Positions 8,229 through 16,173 of a stretch of DNA of 32,579 nt are shown here, piece by piece. This DNA is from an uncultured Sinobacteraceae bacterium (GTDB lineage Bacteria; Pseudomonadota; Gammaproteobacteria; Steroidobacterales; Steroidobacteraceae): assembly GCA_937902995.1 (NCBI GenBank), contig CALEKY010000103.1:1-32579 (forward strand). The letters run 5' to 3'. A model generated the notes under the pieces. That model was not told the DNA's origin, searched no databases, and was given only the letters and a program-made list of their open reading frames with translations. Both the position numbers and the translations under genes were made by a program. The first letter of the stretch is position 1; every line of letters starts with the position of its first letter.

Positions 8229-8507
8229 ATGGCCCGTATTACCGTTGAAGACTGCTTGCAGCACGTTCCGAACCTGTTTCAGCTCGTGCTGGTGGCGGCC
8301 AAGCGCGCCCGCAAGCTCGAAAATGGTGCCGAACCGACGGTGGACATCGAGAACGACAAGATGACCGTCGTCGCGCTGCGCGAGATCGCCGCCGGCCACA
8401 TCGGTCCGGAGATCCTCGAAGAGGCGGAGCGGCCGGTCATCGAGCCGCTGCCGGAACCGGAAATGTCGGGAGAGCTGCGCGCTCCCCACCTGGGATTGGG
8501 CGATTGA
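8229..8507 (+). CDS. rpoZ: RNA polymerase subunit omega
   Basis: Small subunit that helps fold beta-prime and forms part of a ppGpp binding site. It is 92 aa; E. coli omega is 91. The start MARITVEDCLQHVPNLFQLVL and the core AAKRARKLENGAEPTVD plus DKMTVVALREIAAGHI are characteristic. The frame is open upstream (to 8208), but the ATG at 8229 gives the universal N-terminus. It stands directly before spoT as in enterics and pseudomonads. gmk, often upstream, is not here. Confidence 0.97.
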   Translation: MARITVEDCLQHVPNLFQLVLVAAKRARKLENGAEPTVDIENDKMTVVALREIAAGHIGPEILEEAERPVIEPLPEPEMSGELRAPHLGLGD

Positions 8508-8524
8508 ACCCAGGCGCCCACCCC

Positions 8525-8555
8525 CAATTGACAGTTAACGCTCGACAATCGACAA
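8525..8555 (-). repeat. TTGTCAA-type heptamer array, reverse orientation
   Basis: Four 7-bp units plus three bases, read on the minus strand as TTGTCGA twice, GCGTTAA and CTGTCAA. CAATTGACAG (8525-8534) has its reverse complement at 8647-8656 in the partner array. The pair brackets the 167-bp rpoZ-spoT gap. Confidence 0.7.
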
Positions 8556-8632
8556 CGCACGAGGGCCCTGACAGCCGATAACCGCTGTGCGAAAGTGAGG
8601 GCGAGACGAGGCGGAGCCGGGCTCCGGCCGCG

Positions 8633-8660
8633 TTGTCAATTGTCACCTGTCAATTGCCAG
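8633..8660 (+). repeat. TTGTCAA-type heptamer array upstream of spoT
   Basis: Four exact 7-bp units: TTGTCAA, TTGTCAC, CTGTCAA and TTGCCAG. The array ends 14 bp before the spoT start and takes the place where a Shine-Dalgarno sequence would be expected. Confidence 0.75.
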
Positions 8661-8674
8661 TTACCTCGCTAACC

Positions 8675-10837
8675 ATGGATTACGCGTCTTCCCTGCTGGG
8701 TCTCCTGCCAACCGGAAGACGCTCGATTGGCGTCACGCAGCTCCTCAACAAGCTCGAAACCTATCTGCCGCCCGCGCAAGTGGAACGAGTGCGCGAGGCG
8801 TACGAATTCGGCGCGCAAGCACACCAAGGCCAGAAACGCCTGAGCGGCGAGCCGTATATCGCCCATCCGGTCGCCGTCGCCGACATCCTCGCGGATCTGC
8901 GCATGGACGCGCAGACGATCATCGCGGCCATCCTGCACGACGTCATCGAAGACACCGCGACCGCCAAGGACGAGATCGCCGAGCGCTTCGGTCCCGAAGT
9001 CGCCGAGCTCGTCGACGGCGTTTCGAAGCTCGATCAGATTCAGTTCCGCAGCCGCGCCGAAGCGCAGGCGGAATCCTTCCGCAAGATGCTGCTCGCGATG
9101 GTGCGCGACATTCGCGTCGTGATGGTCAAGCTCGCCGACCGCACGCACAACATGCGCACGTTGGGCGCGGTGCCGCCGGCGAAACGGCGCACGGTCGCGC
9201 GCGAGACGCTCGAAATCTATGCACCGATCGCCAACCGGCTCGGCATTCACTCGGTGAAGCTCGAGCTCGAGGATCTGGGTTTCAAAGCGCTGTATCCGGG
9301 CCGGTACCGCGTCATCGAAAAGGCGCTGAAGCGGGCGCGCGGCAATCAGAAACAATTCGTCGGGAAAATCGCCGAGAACCTGCGCAACGCGTTGGCGAAG
9401 GCCGGCATCAACGGACGCGTCGAAGGCCGCGAGAAACATCTTTACAGCATCTATCAAAAGATGCGCAGGAAGCGCGTGCCGCTCTCCTCGATCATCGACG
9501 TGTTCGGCTTTCGCATCATCGTCGATACCGTCGATACGGCGTACCGCACGCTGGGTGTCGTACACAGCCTCTACCGGCCCATGCCCGGCCGCTTCAAGGA
9601 CTACATCGCCATTCCGCGCGTGAACGGCTACCAGTCGTTGCACACGACGCTGTTCGGCCCGAACGGCATGCCGATCGAAGTGCAGATTCGTACCGAGGAA
9701 ATGCATCGCGTCGCCGAATCGGGCATTGCAGCGCATTGGCAATACAAGCTCGGCGACGAGCATGCGCACGCGTATCGCGACCGTGCGATCGAATGGCTCC
9801 AGCAATTGATGGAGATGCAGCACGGCGGCAACTCCGAGGAATTCATGGAGAGCGTCAAGCTCGACCTGTTCCCGGACAAGGTGTACGTGTTCACGCCGCG
9901 CGGCGAGATTCGGCGTCTGCCGCGCAATGCAACCGCGGTCGACTTCGCTTACGCGGTGCACACCGATATCGGAAACCACTGCGTCGCCGCGAAAGTCGAT
10001 CGCCGGCTCGTGCCGCTGCGCACGCCGCTGCGTAACGGCCAGACGGTGGAGATCATCACCGCGAAAGGCGCGACGCCGAATCCGGCTTGGGTGAACTTCG
10101 TCGTGACGGCGAAAGCGCGCACGGCGATTCGCCAATACTTGAAGAGCCTCAAGCACTCCGAAGCCGTGGACCTCGGCAAACGCTTGCTGAATCAGGCGCT
10201 CGGCGATCTGGGATTGGCGCTCAAGAAAATTCCCGACGAGCGGATCCAAGCGACGGCAACCGAGCTCAACCTGAAGAGCGCCGAGGAACTGTTCGAGAAG
10301 ATCGGCCTGGGCGAACGACTGGCGCCGCTCGTCGCAAGACGCTTGTTGCCGCCGGATACGGAAACGCCCGCCGAGCCGCCGGCCGCGCCGACCGGGCCGC
10401 TTGCGATTGCGGGCACCGAAGGCATGGTCGTGAGCTATGCGCGCTGCTGTTTCCCGATTCCGAACGATCCGATCATGGCGTACCTGTCGAGCGGCCGCGG
10501 CGTCGTCATTCACCGCGAGGCCTGCAACAACCTACGCAACTATCGCAAGCAACCGGACAAATGGCTGTCGGTTACCTGGCAGCCCAACGTCGATCGGCTG
10601 TTCAACGTCGAGATCAGGATCGACGTGACGAACCGGATGGGCGTGCTCGCCGCCATCGCCTCGAACATCGCCTCGACGGAAACGAACATCGAGCACGTCG
10701 CTGTCGACGAGCGCGGAACTGATGCTTCGACGCTCGTCTTCGATCTGCAGGTGCGCAACCGCAAGCACCTCGCGCACGTGATCAAGAACCTGCGCAAGAT
10801 GCCGGAGGTGCTGAGAGTGACGCGCGTGCTCGCGTAG
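8675..10837 (+). CDS. spoT: Bifunctional (p)ppGpp synthetase/hydrolase
   Basis: Makes and degrades the alarmone (p)ppGpp. It is 720 aa, the usual RSH length. The hydrolase HD domain has HDVIED at residues 88-93, all metal-binding residues kept, so hydrolysis should work. The synthetase domain follows, with GREKHLYSIYQKMRRK and the conserved loop RVNGYQSLHTTLFGP. Next come the TGS domain (DKVYVFTPRGEIRRLPR), a conserved RCCFPIPNDPI segment and a C-terminal ACT domain. The frame is open to 8633, but those codons are repeat DNA; ATG 8675 matches family starts. No clear ribosome binding site precedes it. Confidence 0.96.
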   Translation: MDYASSLLGLLPTGRRSIGVTQLLNKLETYLPPAQVERVREAYEFGAQAHQGQKRLSGEPYIAHPVAVADILADLRMDAQTIIAAILHDVIEDTATAKDEIAERFGPEVAELVDGVSKLDQIQFRSRAEAQAESFRKMLLAMVRDIRVVMVKLADRTHNMRTLGAVPPAKRRTVARETLEIYAPIANRLGIHSVKLELEDLGFKALYPGRYRVIEKALKRARGNQKQFVGKIAENLRNALAKAGINGRVEGREKHLYSIYQKMRRKRVPLSSIIDVFGFRIIVDTVDTAYRTLGVVHSLYRPMPGRFKDYIAIPRVNGYQSLHTTLFGPNGMPIEVQIRTEEMHRVAESGIAAHWQYKLGDEHAHAYRDRAIEWLQQLMEMQHGGNSEEFMESVKLDLFPDKVYVFTPRGEIRRLPRNATAVDFAYAVHTDIGNHCVAAKVDRRLVPLRTPLRNGQTVEIITAKGATPNPAWVNFVVTAKARTAIRQYLKSLKHSEAVDLGKRLLNQALGDLGLALKKIPDERIQATATELNLKSAEELFEKIGLGERLAPLVARRLLPPDTETPAEPPAAPTGPLAIAGTEGMVVSYARCCFPIPNDPIMAYLSSGRGVVIHREACNNLRNYRKQPDKWLSVTWQPNVDRLFNVEIRIDVTNRMGVLAAIASNIASTETNIEHVAVDERGTDASTLVFDLQVRNRKHLAHVIKNLRKMPEVLRVTRVLA

Positions 10838-10857
10838 CGCGACGCGAGATTGCAGTC

Positions 10858-10885
10858 GGGAAAAGGGAAAAGGGAACAGGGAAAC
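10858..10885 (-). repeat. GGGAAAA-type heptamer array after spoT
   Basis: Four exact 7-bp units: GGGAAAA twice, GGGAACA and GGGAAAC, starting 21 bp after the spoT stop. The reverse complement type (TTCCCTTTCCCGATTCCCC) lies at 10904-10922, so the transcript could fold back on itself here. Confidence 0.75.
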
Positions 10886-10903
10886 GACGTGCACGGCCGC
10901 TCC

Positions 10904-10922
10904 TTCCCTTTCCCGATTCCCC
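10904..10922 (+). repeat. TTCCC-type repeat, inverted partner of 10858-10885
   Basis: Pyrimidine-rich TTCCC units in the opposite orientation to the GGGAAAA array. Same family as the arrays at 14783-14817 and 16174-16213. Confidence 0.6.
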
Positions 10923-10936
10923 TACTCCGCCTCCAA

Positions 10937-10978
10937 CCTGTAACCTGTCGCCTCTAGTCTATAGCCTGTAGCCTTAGT
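10937..10978 (+). repeat. CCTGTAG-type heptamer array abutting the ridA start
   Basis: Six consecutive 7-bp units in perfect phase, among them CCTGTAA, CCTGTCG, CCTCTAG and CCTGTAG. The last unit ends one base before the ridA ATG at 10980, leaving no ribosome binding site. Confidence 0.85.
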
Positions 10979-10979
10979 T

Positions 10980-11360
10980 ATGCGCTCCATCATCAATACT
11001 CCCAACGCTCCTGCCGCCGTAGGCACGTACTCGCAAGCCGTCAAAGTCGGGAAGACGGTTTACGTCTCCGGACAAATCGCGCTGGATCCTGCGACCATGC
11101 AGCTCGTGGAAGGTCCGTTCGAAGTGCACGCGCGGCGCGTGTTCGAGAATTTGCGCGCCATCGTCGAGGCGGCGGGCGGCACGTTCGCGAACGTCGTCAA
11201 GCTCAACGTGTTTCTCACGGACCTGTCGAATTTCGCGGCCCTGAACACGATCATGGCCGAGTATTTCAAGGAGCCCTATCCCGCACGCGCTGCGATCCAA
11301 GTCGCCGGTCTCCCGAAAGGCGCGATCGTCGAAATGGACTGCATCGTCGAGCTCGACTGA
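10980..11360 (+). CDS. ridA: RidA family reactive enamine/imine deaminase
   Basis: Hydrolyses reactive 2-aminoacrylate-type enamines/imines made by PLP enzymes; a cytosolic trimer. It is 126 aa, the usual length. The sequence has VGTYSQAVKVGKTVYVSGQI near the start, NVVKLNVFLTDLSNFAALN in the middle, and the substrate-binding arginine at residue 103 in YPARAAIQVAGLPKGA, with Glu118 nearby. This pattern is that of the active RidA subgroup. The ATG follows a heptamer array directly, with no Shine-Dalgarno sequence. Placement between spoT and recG is common in relatives. Confidence 0.95.
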   Translation: MRSIINTPNAPAAVGTYSQAVKVGKTVYVSGQIALDPATMQLVEGPFEVHARRVFENLRAIVEAAGGTFANVVKLNVFLTDLSNFAALNTIMAEYFKEPYPARAAIQVAGLPKGAIVEMDCIVELD

Positions 11361-11393
11361 CTCGAGCGGTCCTTGAGCAAATGAAACGGCCGC

Positions 11394-11421
11394 GGTAGGC
11401 GGGTTCCCGTAGCCGCCTACC
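11394..11421 (+). other. Hairpin between ridA and recG
   Basis: GGTAGGCGG (11394-11402) and CCGCCTACC (11413-11421) form a perfect 9-bp stem with a 10-nt loop, 33 bp after the ridA stop. No T-run follows. It could end or weaken ridA transcription before recG. Confidence 0.45.
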
Positions 11422-11447
11422 CGCGCAGGCTGGTTAAATCGCCATGG

Positions 11448-13562
11448 ATGGCCACGATGTCTCGAATTTCTTCATCTCCATCGTTTGCATCGGCTGCTGA
11501 GCTTCGGCCGGTAACGACGCTGAAAGGCGTCGGCGAGGCGCTCGCCGCACGGCTCGCGAAGCTCGGCATTACGACGGTTCAAGATCTGCTGTTCCTGCTG
11601 CCGCTGCGGTACGAGGATCGTACGCGAATCGTGCCGATCGGCAGCTTGCAGCCTGGCGATCGCGCGGTCGTCGAAGGCGAGGTGCAGCTCGCAGAAGTGG
11701 CCTTTCGCGGGCGTCGTCAGCTGTTGGTACGCCTGAGCGACGGCTCCGGATTCCTGACGCTCCGCTTCTTCCATTTTTCGGCAACACAGCAACAAGCGCT
11801 CGCGCGCGGCGTACGGTTGCGCTGCTTCGGCGAGATTCGCCGTGGGCTCGCCGGTTTGGAAATCGTGCACCCCGAATATCGACGCATCGTGCCGGGCACG
11901 GCGGCGGTCGAGAACAGTCTCACGCCGATTTATCCGCTCACCGAAGGCGTGCAGCAGGGCCGGTTGCGGCAACTCACCTCGCTCGCCCTGCGAGAGTTGG
12001 CCAACCGCAAGTTGCAGGATTGGGTGCCGGAGGCGATCACACGCGAGCTCGGCATGCCGACGCTGCGCGAGGCGCTGGAATACGTGCATCGACCGCCGCC
12101 CGATGCGAGCCTCGAGCTGCTGAGCGCAGGCAAACATCCAGCGCAACGGCGGCTCGCCTTCGAAGAGCTGCTCGCGCATCACTTGAGCCTGCGGTTGCTG
12201 CGGCGAGAGATTCAGCGCGATCCAGGTTGGCCGCTGCACGCGAGCGGCGAGCTCACGAACCGTTTGTTGAGCTCGTTGCCGTTCAAGCTGACGGGGGCAC
12301 AGGCTCGCGCCTGGCACGACATCGAGCGCGATCTCGCGCAACCGAGCCCGATGCTGCGGCTCGTACAAGGCGATGTGGGCAGCGGCAAGACCATCGTCGC
12401 AGCGCTTGCTGCGTTGCGTGCCGTCGAGGCCGGCTTTCAGGCAGCGGTAATGGCGCCGACGGAACTGCTCGCCGAACAGCACGCGCGCAATTTCATCAAT
12501 TGGCTCGGATCGCTCGATGTGCGCGTGACGCTGCTCACGAGCCAGCAAACCGCCTCGCAACGTACGCGAACGTTGCAAGAGCTGGCCTCCGGAGAAGCCC
12601 GGATCGCTGTCGGCACGCACGCTTTGTTCCAAGAGGGCGTGCAATTCAAGAAGCTCGGGCTCGTCATCGTCGACGAACAACATCGTTTCGGCGTCCATCA
12701 ACGGCTGATGCTGCGCGAGAAGGGCGCGAGCGACGGCCGCTATCCGCATCAGCTCATCATGACGGCCACACCCATTCCGCGCACGCTCGCCATGACTGCG
12801 TATGCCGACCTCGATCTGTCGGTGATCGACGAACTGCCACCTGGACGCACGCCGGTGCAAACGGTCGCGATTCCCGAAACGCGTCGCGAAGAGGTCGTCG
12901 TGCGCATCCGCGATGCGTGCCGGCAAAAGAAGCAGGCGTATTGGGTGTGTCCGCTCGTCGAGGAATCCGATGCGCTCGAAGCACAGGCTGCCGAAGAAAC
13001 CGCCCGCAAGCTCTCCGAGGCGCTGAGCGATCTGAGAGTCGGACTCGTTCACGGGCGCATGAAACCGCGCGACAAAGAGGCAGTGATGGCGAGCTTCAAG
13101 GCCGGGGAAATCGATGTGCTGGTCGCCACGACCGTCATCGAAGTCGGCGTCGACGTCCCGAACGCCAGCTTGATGGTCATCGAAAACGCCGAGCGCATGG
13201 GACTCGCACAGCTCCACCAATTGCGCGGCCGGGTCGGACGCGGCTCGGCGGCAAGCACGTGCGTGCTGCTCTATCGTCCGCCGCTCACCGACATCGCGCG
13301 CGAACGGCTCGCGGTCATGCGTAAGACCAACGACGGCTTCGAAATCTCGCGTCGCGATTTGGAGCTGCGCGGACCCGGCGAGCTGTTCGGTACGAAACAA
13401 ACGGGCTTGATGCAGATGCGCGTCGCGGATCTGATGCGCGATGCCGACCTGTTGCCGAAGGTGCAGGCCGCTGCCGAGCTCATGCTCGACCGCTACGAAC
13501 CGAACATTGCGCCTTTGCTGCGCCGCTGGACCGGTGCCGGCGAACGGTTCGGTAAGGTTTAA
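11448..13562 (+). CDS. recG: ATP-dependent DNA helicase RecG
   Basis: Double-strand DNA translocase that remodels stalled replication forks and branched DNA. It is 704 aa, close to the 693 of E. coli. The N-terminal wedge domain includes LLFLLPLRYEDRTR and the OB-fold. Helicase motifs visible: Walker A GDVGSGKT, the DEQH box in VIVDEQHRFG, TATPIPRTLAM, the C-terminal VATTVIEVGVDVPNA, and QLRGRVGRG. The end GPGELFGTKQTG is the RecG-specific region. ATGs at 11448 and 11457 are both possible; neither has a good ribosome binding site. Confidence 0.97.
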   Translation: MATMSRISSSPSFASAAELRPVTTLKGVGEALAARLAKLGITTVQDLLFLLPLRYEDRTRIVPIGSLQPGDRAVVEGEVQLAEVAFRGRRQLLVRLSDGSGFLTLRFFHFSATQQQALARGVRLRCFGEIRRGLAGLEIVHPEYRRIVPGTAAVENSLTPIYPLTEGVQQGRLRQLTSLALRELANRKLQDWVPEAITRELGMPTLREALEYVHRPPPDASLELLSAGKHPAQRRLAFEELLAHHLSLRLLRREIQRDPGWPLHASGELTNRLLSSLPFKLTGAQARAWHDIERDLAQPSPMLRLVQGDVGSGKTIVAALAALRAVEAGFQAAVMAPTELLAEQHARNFINWLGSLDVRVTLLTSQQTASQRTRTLQELASGEARIAVGTHALFQEGVQFKKLGLVIVDEQHRFGVHQRLMLREKGASDGRYPHQLIMTATPIPRTLAMTAYADLDLSVIDELPPGRTPVQTVAIPETRREEVVVRIRDACRQKKQAYWVCPLVEESDALEAQAAEETARKLSEALSDLRVGLVHGRMKPRDKEAVMASFKAGEIDVLVATTVIEVGVDVPNASLMVIENAERMGLAQLHQLRGRVGRGSAASTCVLLYRPPLTDIARERLAVMRKTNDGFEISRRDLELRGPGELFGTKQTGLMQMRVADLMRDADLLPKVQAAAELMLDRYEPNIAPLLRRWTGAGERFGKV

Positions 13563-13670
13563 GGTTCGAAGCTCTAGAGCGCGTGAGCGTCAGGCGTTAG
13601 GCTTCCGATCGCCATGCATCGTCAGGATTGGGTCATGAACGAAGTTGCGCAGCAATGCTGCGCCCTGCTT

Positions 13671-13698
13671 CAGCCTTCAGTCTTCAGCCTTCAGCCTA
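13671..13698 (+). repeat. CAGCCTT-type heptamer array before ubiA
   Basis: Four exact 7-bp units: CAGCCTT, CAGTCTT, CAGCCTT and CAGCCTA. One more 7-bp stretch (GATTCGT) separates it from the ubiA ATG at 13706. Two reverse units of a related type (CGTCAGG, CGTTAGG) lie at 13588-13601, near the recG stop. Confidence 0.8.
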
Positions 13699-13705
13699 GA
13701 TTCGT

Positions 13706-14668
13706 ATGAGCTCCCCGATCAGCTTCCGCGATCGCCTGCGCTGGCTCGGTCATCGCATCAGCGCATCGCCGCTGTTCGGCGAGATCATGCCGAGCGCCGC
13801 CGCGAAAGTCGGCGCCTACGCCCGGCTCATGCGTCTCGACAGACCGATCGGCATCTGGTTGCTGCTGTGGCCGGTGTTGTGGGCGCTGTGGCTGTCCTCG
13901 AACGGCAGACCCGATGAACATGTTTTCGTCGTGTTCGTGCTCGGCACCGTGCTCACGCGTTCGGCGGGCTGCGCGATCAACGATTTCGCCGATCGCAAAT
14001 TCGACGGTCACGTCGCACGCACACGGAACCGTCCGCTCGTTACCGGAGAGGTCGAGCCGATCGAAGCCGTCGCACTGTGCGTTGCGCTGTGCTTGATCGC
14101 GCTCGGTCTCGTGCTGACGCTCGATCGAACGACGCAATTGCTGGCGCTCGTCGGCGGCGGGCTGCTGCTGACATATCCCTTCATGAAACGCTTCTTTCCG
14201 CTGCCGCAGCTCTATCTCGGCGCTGCGTTCACGTGGTCGATTCCGATGGCGTACACCGCACACACAGGCAGCGTGCCGCGCATCGGCTGGCTGCTCTTTC
14301 TCGCAGGCGTGCTGTGGACGATGGTGTACGACACGCAATACGCGATGGTCGATCGCGAAGACGACCGCAAGATCGGCATCCGCTCGACCGCCATCCTGTT
14401 CGGCGATGCCGATCGTTTCATCATCGGCGTCATGCAACTCATGGTGCTGCTCGCACTGTGGCTTGCCGGAAGGGAATTGAAGCTCGGTCTTTGGTACGGC
14501 TTGGGGCTCGCCGTTGCCGCGATCTTCGCGTTGTATCAGCAATACCTGATCCGCGATCGCCAACCCGAAGGCTGCTTCAAGGCCTTCCTCAACAACAATT
14601 ACTTCGGCATGGCGATCTTTTTCGGCATCGCGTTGGACTATCTGTTCGCGCAAGGCGCGACGAGCTGA
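13706..14668 (+). CDS. ubiA: 4-hydroxybenzoate polyprenyltransferase
   Basis: Integral membrane enzyme that prenylates 4-hydroxybenzoate in ubiquinone synthesis. It is 320 aa, longer than the ~290 aa of E. coli because of about 30 extra N-terminal residues. Both Asp-rich motifs are present: NDFADRKFD at 92-100, followed by HVARTRNRPL, and YDTQYAMVDREDD at 208-220. LDRPIGIWLLLWPVLWALW marks the first helix. It stands alone; ubiC, often its neighbour, is not seen. The start is preceded by a heptamer array without a ribosome binding site, and its TGA stop lies inside a heptamer unit. Confidence 0.96.
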   Translation: MSSPISFRDRLRWLGHRISASPLFGEIMPSAAAKVGAYARLMRLDRPIGIWLLLWPVLWALWLSSNGRPDEHVFVVFVLGTVLTRSAGCAINDFADRKFDGHVARTRNRPLVTGEVEPIEAVALCVALCLIALGLVLTLDRTTQLLALVGGGLLLTYPFMKRFFPLPQLYLGAAFTWSIPMAYTAHTGSVPRIGWLLFLAGVLWTMVYDTQYAMVDREDDRKIGIRSTAILFGDADRFIIGVMQLMVLLALWLAGRELKLGLWYGLGLAVAAIFALYQQYLIRDRQPEGCFKAFLNNNYFGMAIFFGIALDYLFAQGATS

Positions 14669-14692
14669 CAGTCGATCGTTGAAAGTTGACGA
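14665..14692 (-). repeat. TTGACAG-type heptamer array overlapping the ubiA stop
   Basis: Four exact 7-bp units: CTGACAG, TCGATCG, TTGAAAG and TTGACGA, the same family as 8525-8555. The ubiA stop codon TGA (14666-14668) lies inside the first unit. Confidence 0.65.
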
Positions 14693-14700
14693 CGCCGTGC

Positions 14701-14724
14701 GTCGACGGTCTGAGACCGCTCGAC
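14701..14724 (+). terminator. Hairpin downstream of ubiA
   Basis: GTCGACGGTC (14701-14710) pairs with GACCG (14714-14718) and TCGAC (14720-14724) with a single bulged C and a 3-nt loop, giving 10 bp. It is 33 bp after the ubiA stop. No T-run follows directly, though a long pyrimidine tract begins about 30 bp later. Terminator function is plausible but not proven. Confidence 0.4.
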
Positions 14725-14782
14725 AACGCTGCTCCTGGAACCAACGGTCCACCCCCCCTCATTCCCTTCTTCCCTTCTTTCC

Positions 14783-14817
14783 TATTCCCTATTCCCTATT
14801 CCCTTTTCCCCTTTCCC
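14783..14817 (+). repeat. TATTCCC-type pyrimidine heptamer array
   Basis: Five exact 7-bp units: TATTCCC three times, then TTTTCCC and CTTTCCC. Looser TTCCC repeats flank it from 14761 to 14825. It is the same family, in the same orientation, as 10904-10922 and 16174-16213. Confidence 0.85.
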
Positions 14818-15006
14818 TTCTTCCCGTATTCTCCTTTCCGCCGAAGGCGAGCGAAAACGCTCTTTGTGGTCTTCGGTCCTCCTCGCTCCTCGCAACGTTC
14901 GCAGAGGAGCAGCCAGAACAATCAAGGACAAGGTCGAGGAGGACTGCTGTAGCTATAACGGATCCCTTTGTAGCGCGAGGACCGACCGCTTCCGTGGCGG
15001 ATGGCG

Positions 15007-15022
15007 GTGCACACGTGTGCAC
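15007..15022. promoter_or_regulatory. Perfect 16-bp palindrome upstream of the 340-codon gene
   Basis: GTGCACACGTGTGCAC is a perfect two-fold palindrome 84 bp before the ATG at 15106. Its size and place fit an operator for a dimeric regulator. No regulator gene is adjacent and the site is not seen elsewhere in the window. Confidence 0.4.
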
Positions 15023-15105
15023 AGGAGCGCCGATCTCGAGCAGACGTGATCGCTCGCGGATCGCCGTCGAAGGCGCAGCGCGATACATAGATCCAGGAGA
15101 TCGGA

Positions 15106-16128
15106 ATGCCGCATCAACAAATCTGGACCAAGGTGACGGGACCCTCGGCCGGGCTCGTGCAACAGCACTACGTCGAGGCGCGAAAAGAAGCGCTCTACCG
15201 CCGCGACAAGGATCTCGAAGCCAAGGTCAAGGAGGCGCTGCGTAGTCACAGTCTTCTTCAAGGCGTCAAGATGTCCGGCGACAAGTGGCTGGACATCTAT
15301 CGCAAGATCAGCTCGAACCTGCAATCCGCCGATCTGACGATCAATTTCAACGCCGCAAGTTGGTTCAGCACCGAGAATCACTACGACACGTACGCTCAAC
15401 AGTACGAGCGATCGCAGCGGGATGCCTCGGGCGCTGCCACGTTCCAAGGCGACGTTATGAAGAATCCCGCGCTGACCCGAGCTCAAGCGGACGACAGGAT
15501 CACGTTTAACAACCTGCGAACGCCAGGCCGCCCGCTTCCTTCAACCCAGCCCCGTAGAGGCTTGATGCCCGGCAGACAGGACATGGAACGGATCCAGAAG
15601 CAGATGGAGTTCAAGCCACACGATCAAATGAAGATCGACCACAGCGCCCAGAAGACCGTGGTCGTTTCGAAAAACCCGTACTTCAATCTGAAGACGAAGC
15701 AGGTCTTCGCCGCTTTGAACTACGGCCGTCGGCCTCACGGTTCCAACACTGACTACGGCACGAGCCATTTCGTGCTATCGCCGAAGCTCAAGGTGAACGC
15801 GCTGTATTACCCCGAGGATACGTTCTTCATTCAGGACGCCTCATCCCAGCTTGCATTTCACGTGATCGGCGCGATCGTCGCCTACGCCAAACCTTTATTG
15901 CTCGACGCGATCATCAGGAGCTGCTACTTCGGCACGCGGCTCGAGGATACGCGCGAAGCCAAGCTGATGGTCGAAGCACATCTGTTCACAGAACCGCGTT
16001 TCTCGGGAAATATCGAGACAATGGTGCTCGACGCACCCTTCGGCTCGACCATCCACGAAAACGCGAAGAAATTCGCCCGCAAGCACGGCATTCGGCTCGT
16101 CCTGACGGATTCGCCCAAAGCTTCGTGA
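15106..16128 (+). CDS. Uncharacterised 340-aa protein, possible distant DUF3626 relative
   Basis: I do not recognise this protein with confidence. The start ATG has a good ribosome binding site (AGGAGA, 5 bp away). No signal peptide or membrane segment is evident. Residues 20-48 are charged and helical, with coiled-coil character. The middle (140-185) is Pro/Arg/Gln-rich and looks disordered. The C-terminal half (186-340) looks like a folded domain: AALNYGRRPHG at 202-212, YGTSHFVLSP at 217-226, EAHLF at 290-294 and METMVLD-like IETMVLDAPFGSTI at 303-316. From memory, this order (ALN...G, YG.S...L.P, EA..., VLD..F..T) recalls DUF3626 proteins, which may be ADP-ribosyltransferase-like; this needs a profile search. 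It is flanked by heptamer arrays and its stop codon lies in one. It is convergent with comF and looks like the only accessory gene here. Confidence 0.8.
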   Translation: MPHQQIWTKVTGPSAGLVQQHYVEARKEALYRRDKDLEAKVKEALRSHSLLQGVKMSGDKWLDIYRKISSNLQSADLTINFNAASWFSTENHYDTYAQQYERSQRDASGAATFQGDVMKNPALTRAQADDRITFNNLRTPGRPLPSTQPRRGLMPGRQDMERIQKQMEFKPHDQMKIDHSAQKTVVVSKNPYFNLKTKQVFAALNYGRRPHGSNTDYGTSHFVLSPKLKVNALYYPEDTFFIQDASSQLAFHVIGAIVAYAKPLLLDAIIRSCYFGTRLEDTREAKLMVEAHLFTEPRFSGNIETMVLDAPFGSTIHENAKKFARKHGIRLVLTDSPKAS

Positions 16129-16153
16129 GTGGTGAGTAGTGAGTGGTGAGTAG
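16126..16153 (+). repeat. TGAGTGG/TGAGTAG perfect heptamer array at a stop codon
   Basis: Four exact 7-bp units alternate as TGAGTGG, TGAGTAG, TGAGTGG, TGAGTAG, which is also two perfect 14-bp copies. The first TGA is the stop codon of the 340-codon gene. The same family occurs in reverse at 24270-24290. Confidence 0.9.
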
Positions 16154-16154
16154 C

Positions 16155-16172
16155 GTCGCGCGAACGCGCGAC
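16155..16172. terminator. GC-rich hairpin between convergent genes
   Basis: GTCGCGCG (16155-16162) and CGCGCGAC (16165-16172) form an 8-bp perfect stem with only AA between. On the plus strand it is followed at once by a pyrimidine-rich tract. It lies 26 bp after the stop of the 340-codon gene and could terminate transcription of it, and of comF from the other side. Confidence 0.45.
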
Positions 16173-16173
16173 C

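Larger units (their letters stand above)
14725..15105. other. Gene-free region between ubiA and the 340-codon gene
   Basis: This part of the 437-bp gap contains the pyrimidine heptamer array at 14783-14817 and the 16-bp palindrome at 15007-15022. The open frames crossing it translate the repeat into Phe/Pro/Leu-rich low-complexity sequence and are not genes. TATAAC at 14954-14959 could be a -10 box for the following gene, but no matching -35 box is visible. Confidence 0.6.

Noticed and set aside
8669..10513. A 614-codon open frame antisense to spoT, and similar long frames antisense to recG (11472-13400), coxA (20938-22461) and uvrD (30257-31705)
   Set aside because: They mirror the codon pattern of the real genes, are rich in Arg, His and Glu, and show no family motif. 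High GC keeps the opposite frames open.
10858..10922. Intrinsic terminator formed by the GGGAAAA and TTCCC arrays after spoT
   Set aside because: The arms pair only loosely, are separated by about 18 bp, and no T-run follows; kept as a repeat pair.
14679..15245. Open frame of 188 codons across the pyrimidine array
   Set aside because: Its sequence is a translation of TTCCC repeats (Phe/Pro/Leu/Ser) and it runs into the 340-codon gene in another frame.
15856..15871. parS-like CACGTGA sequence inside the 340-codon gene
   Set aside because: Only about 10 of 16 positions match the consensus and the second half site is lost.
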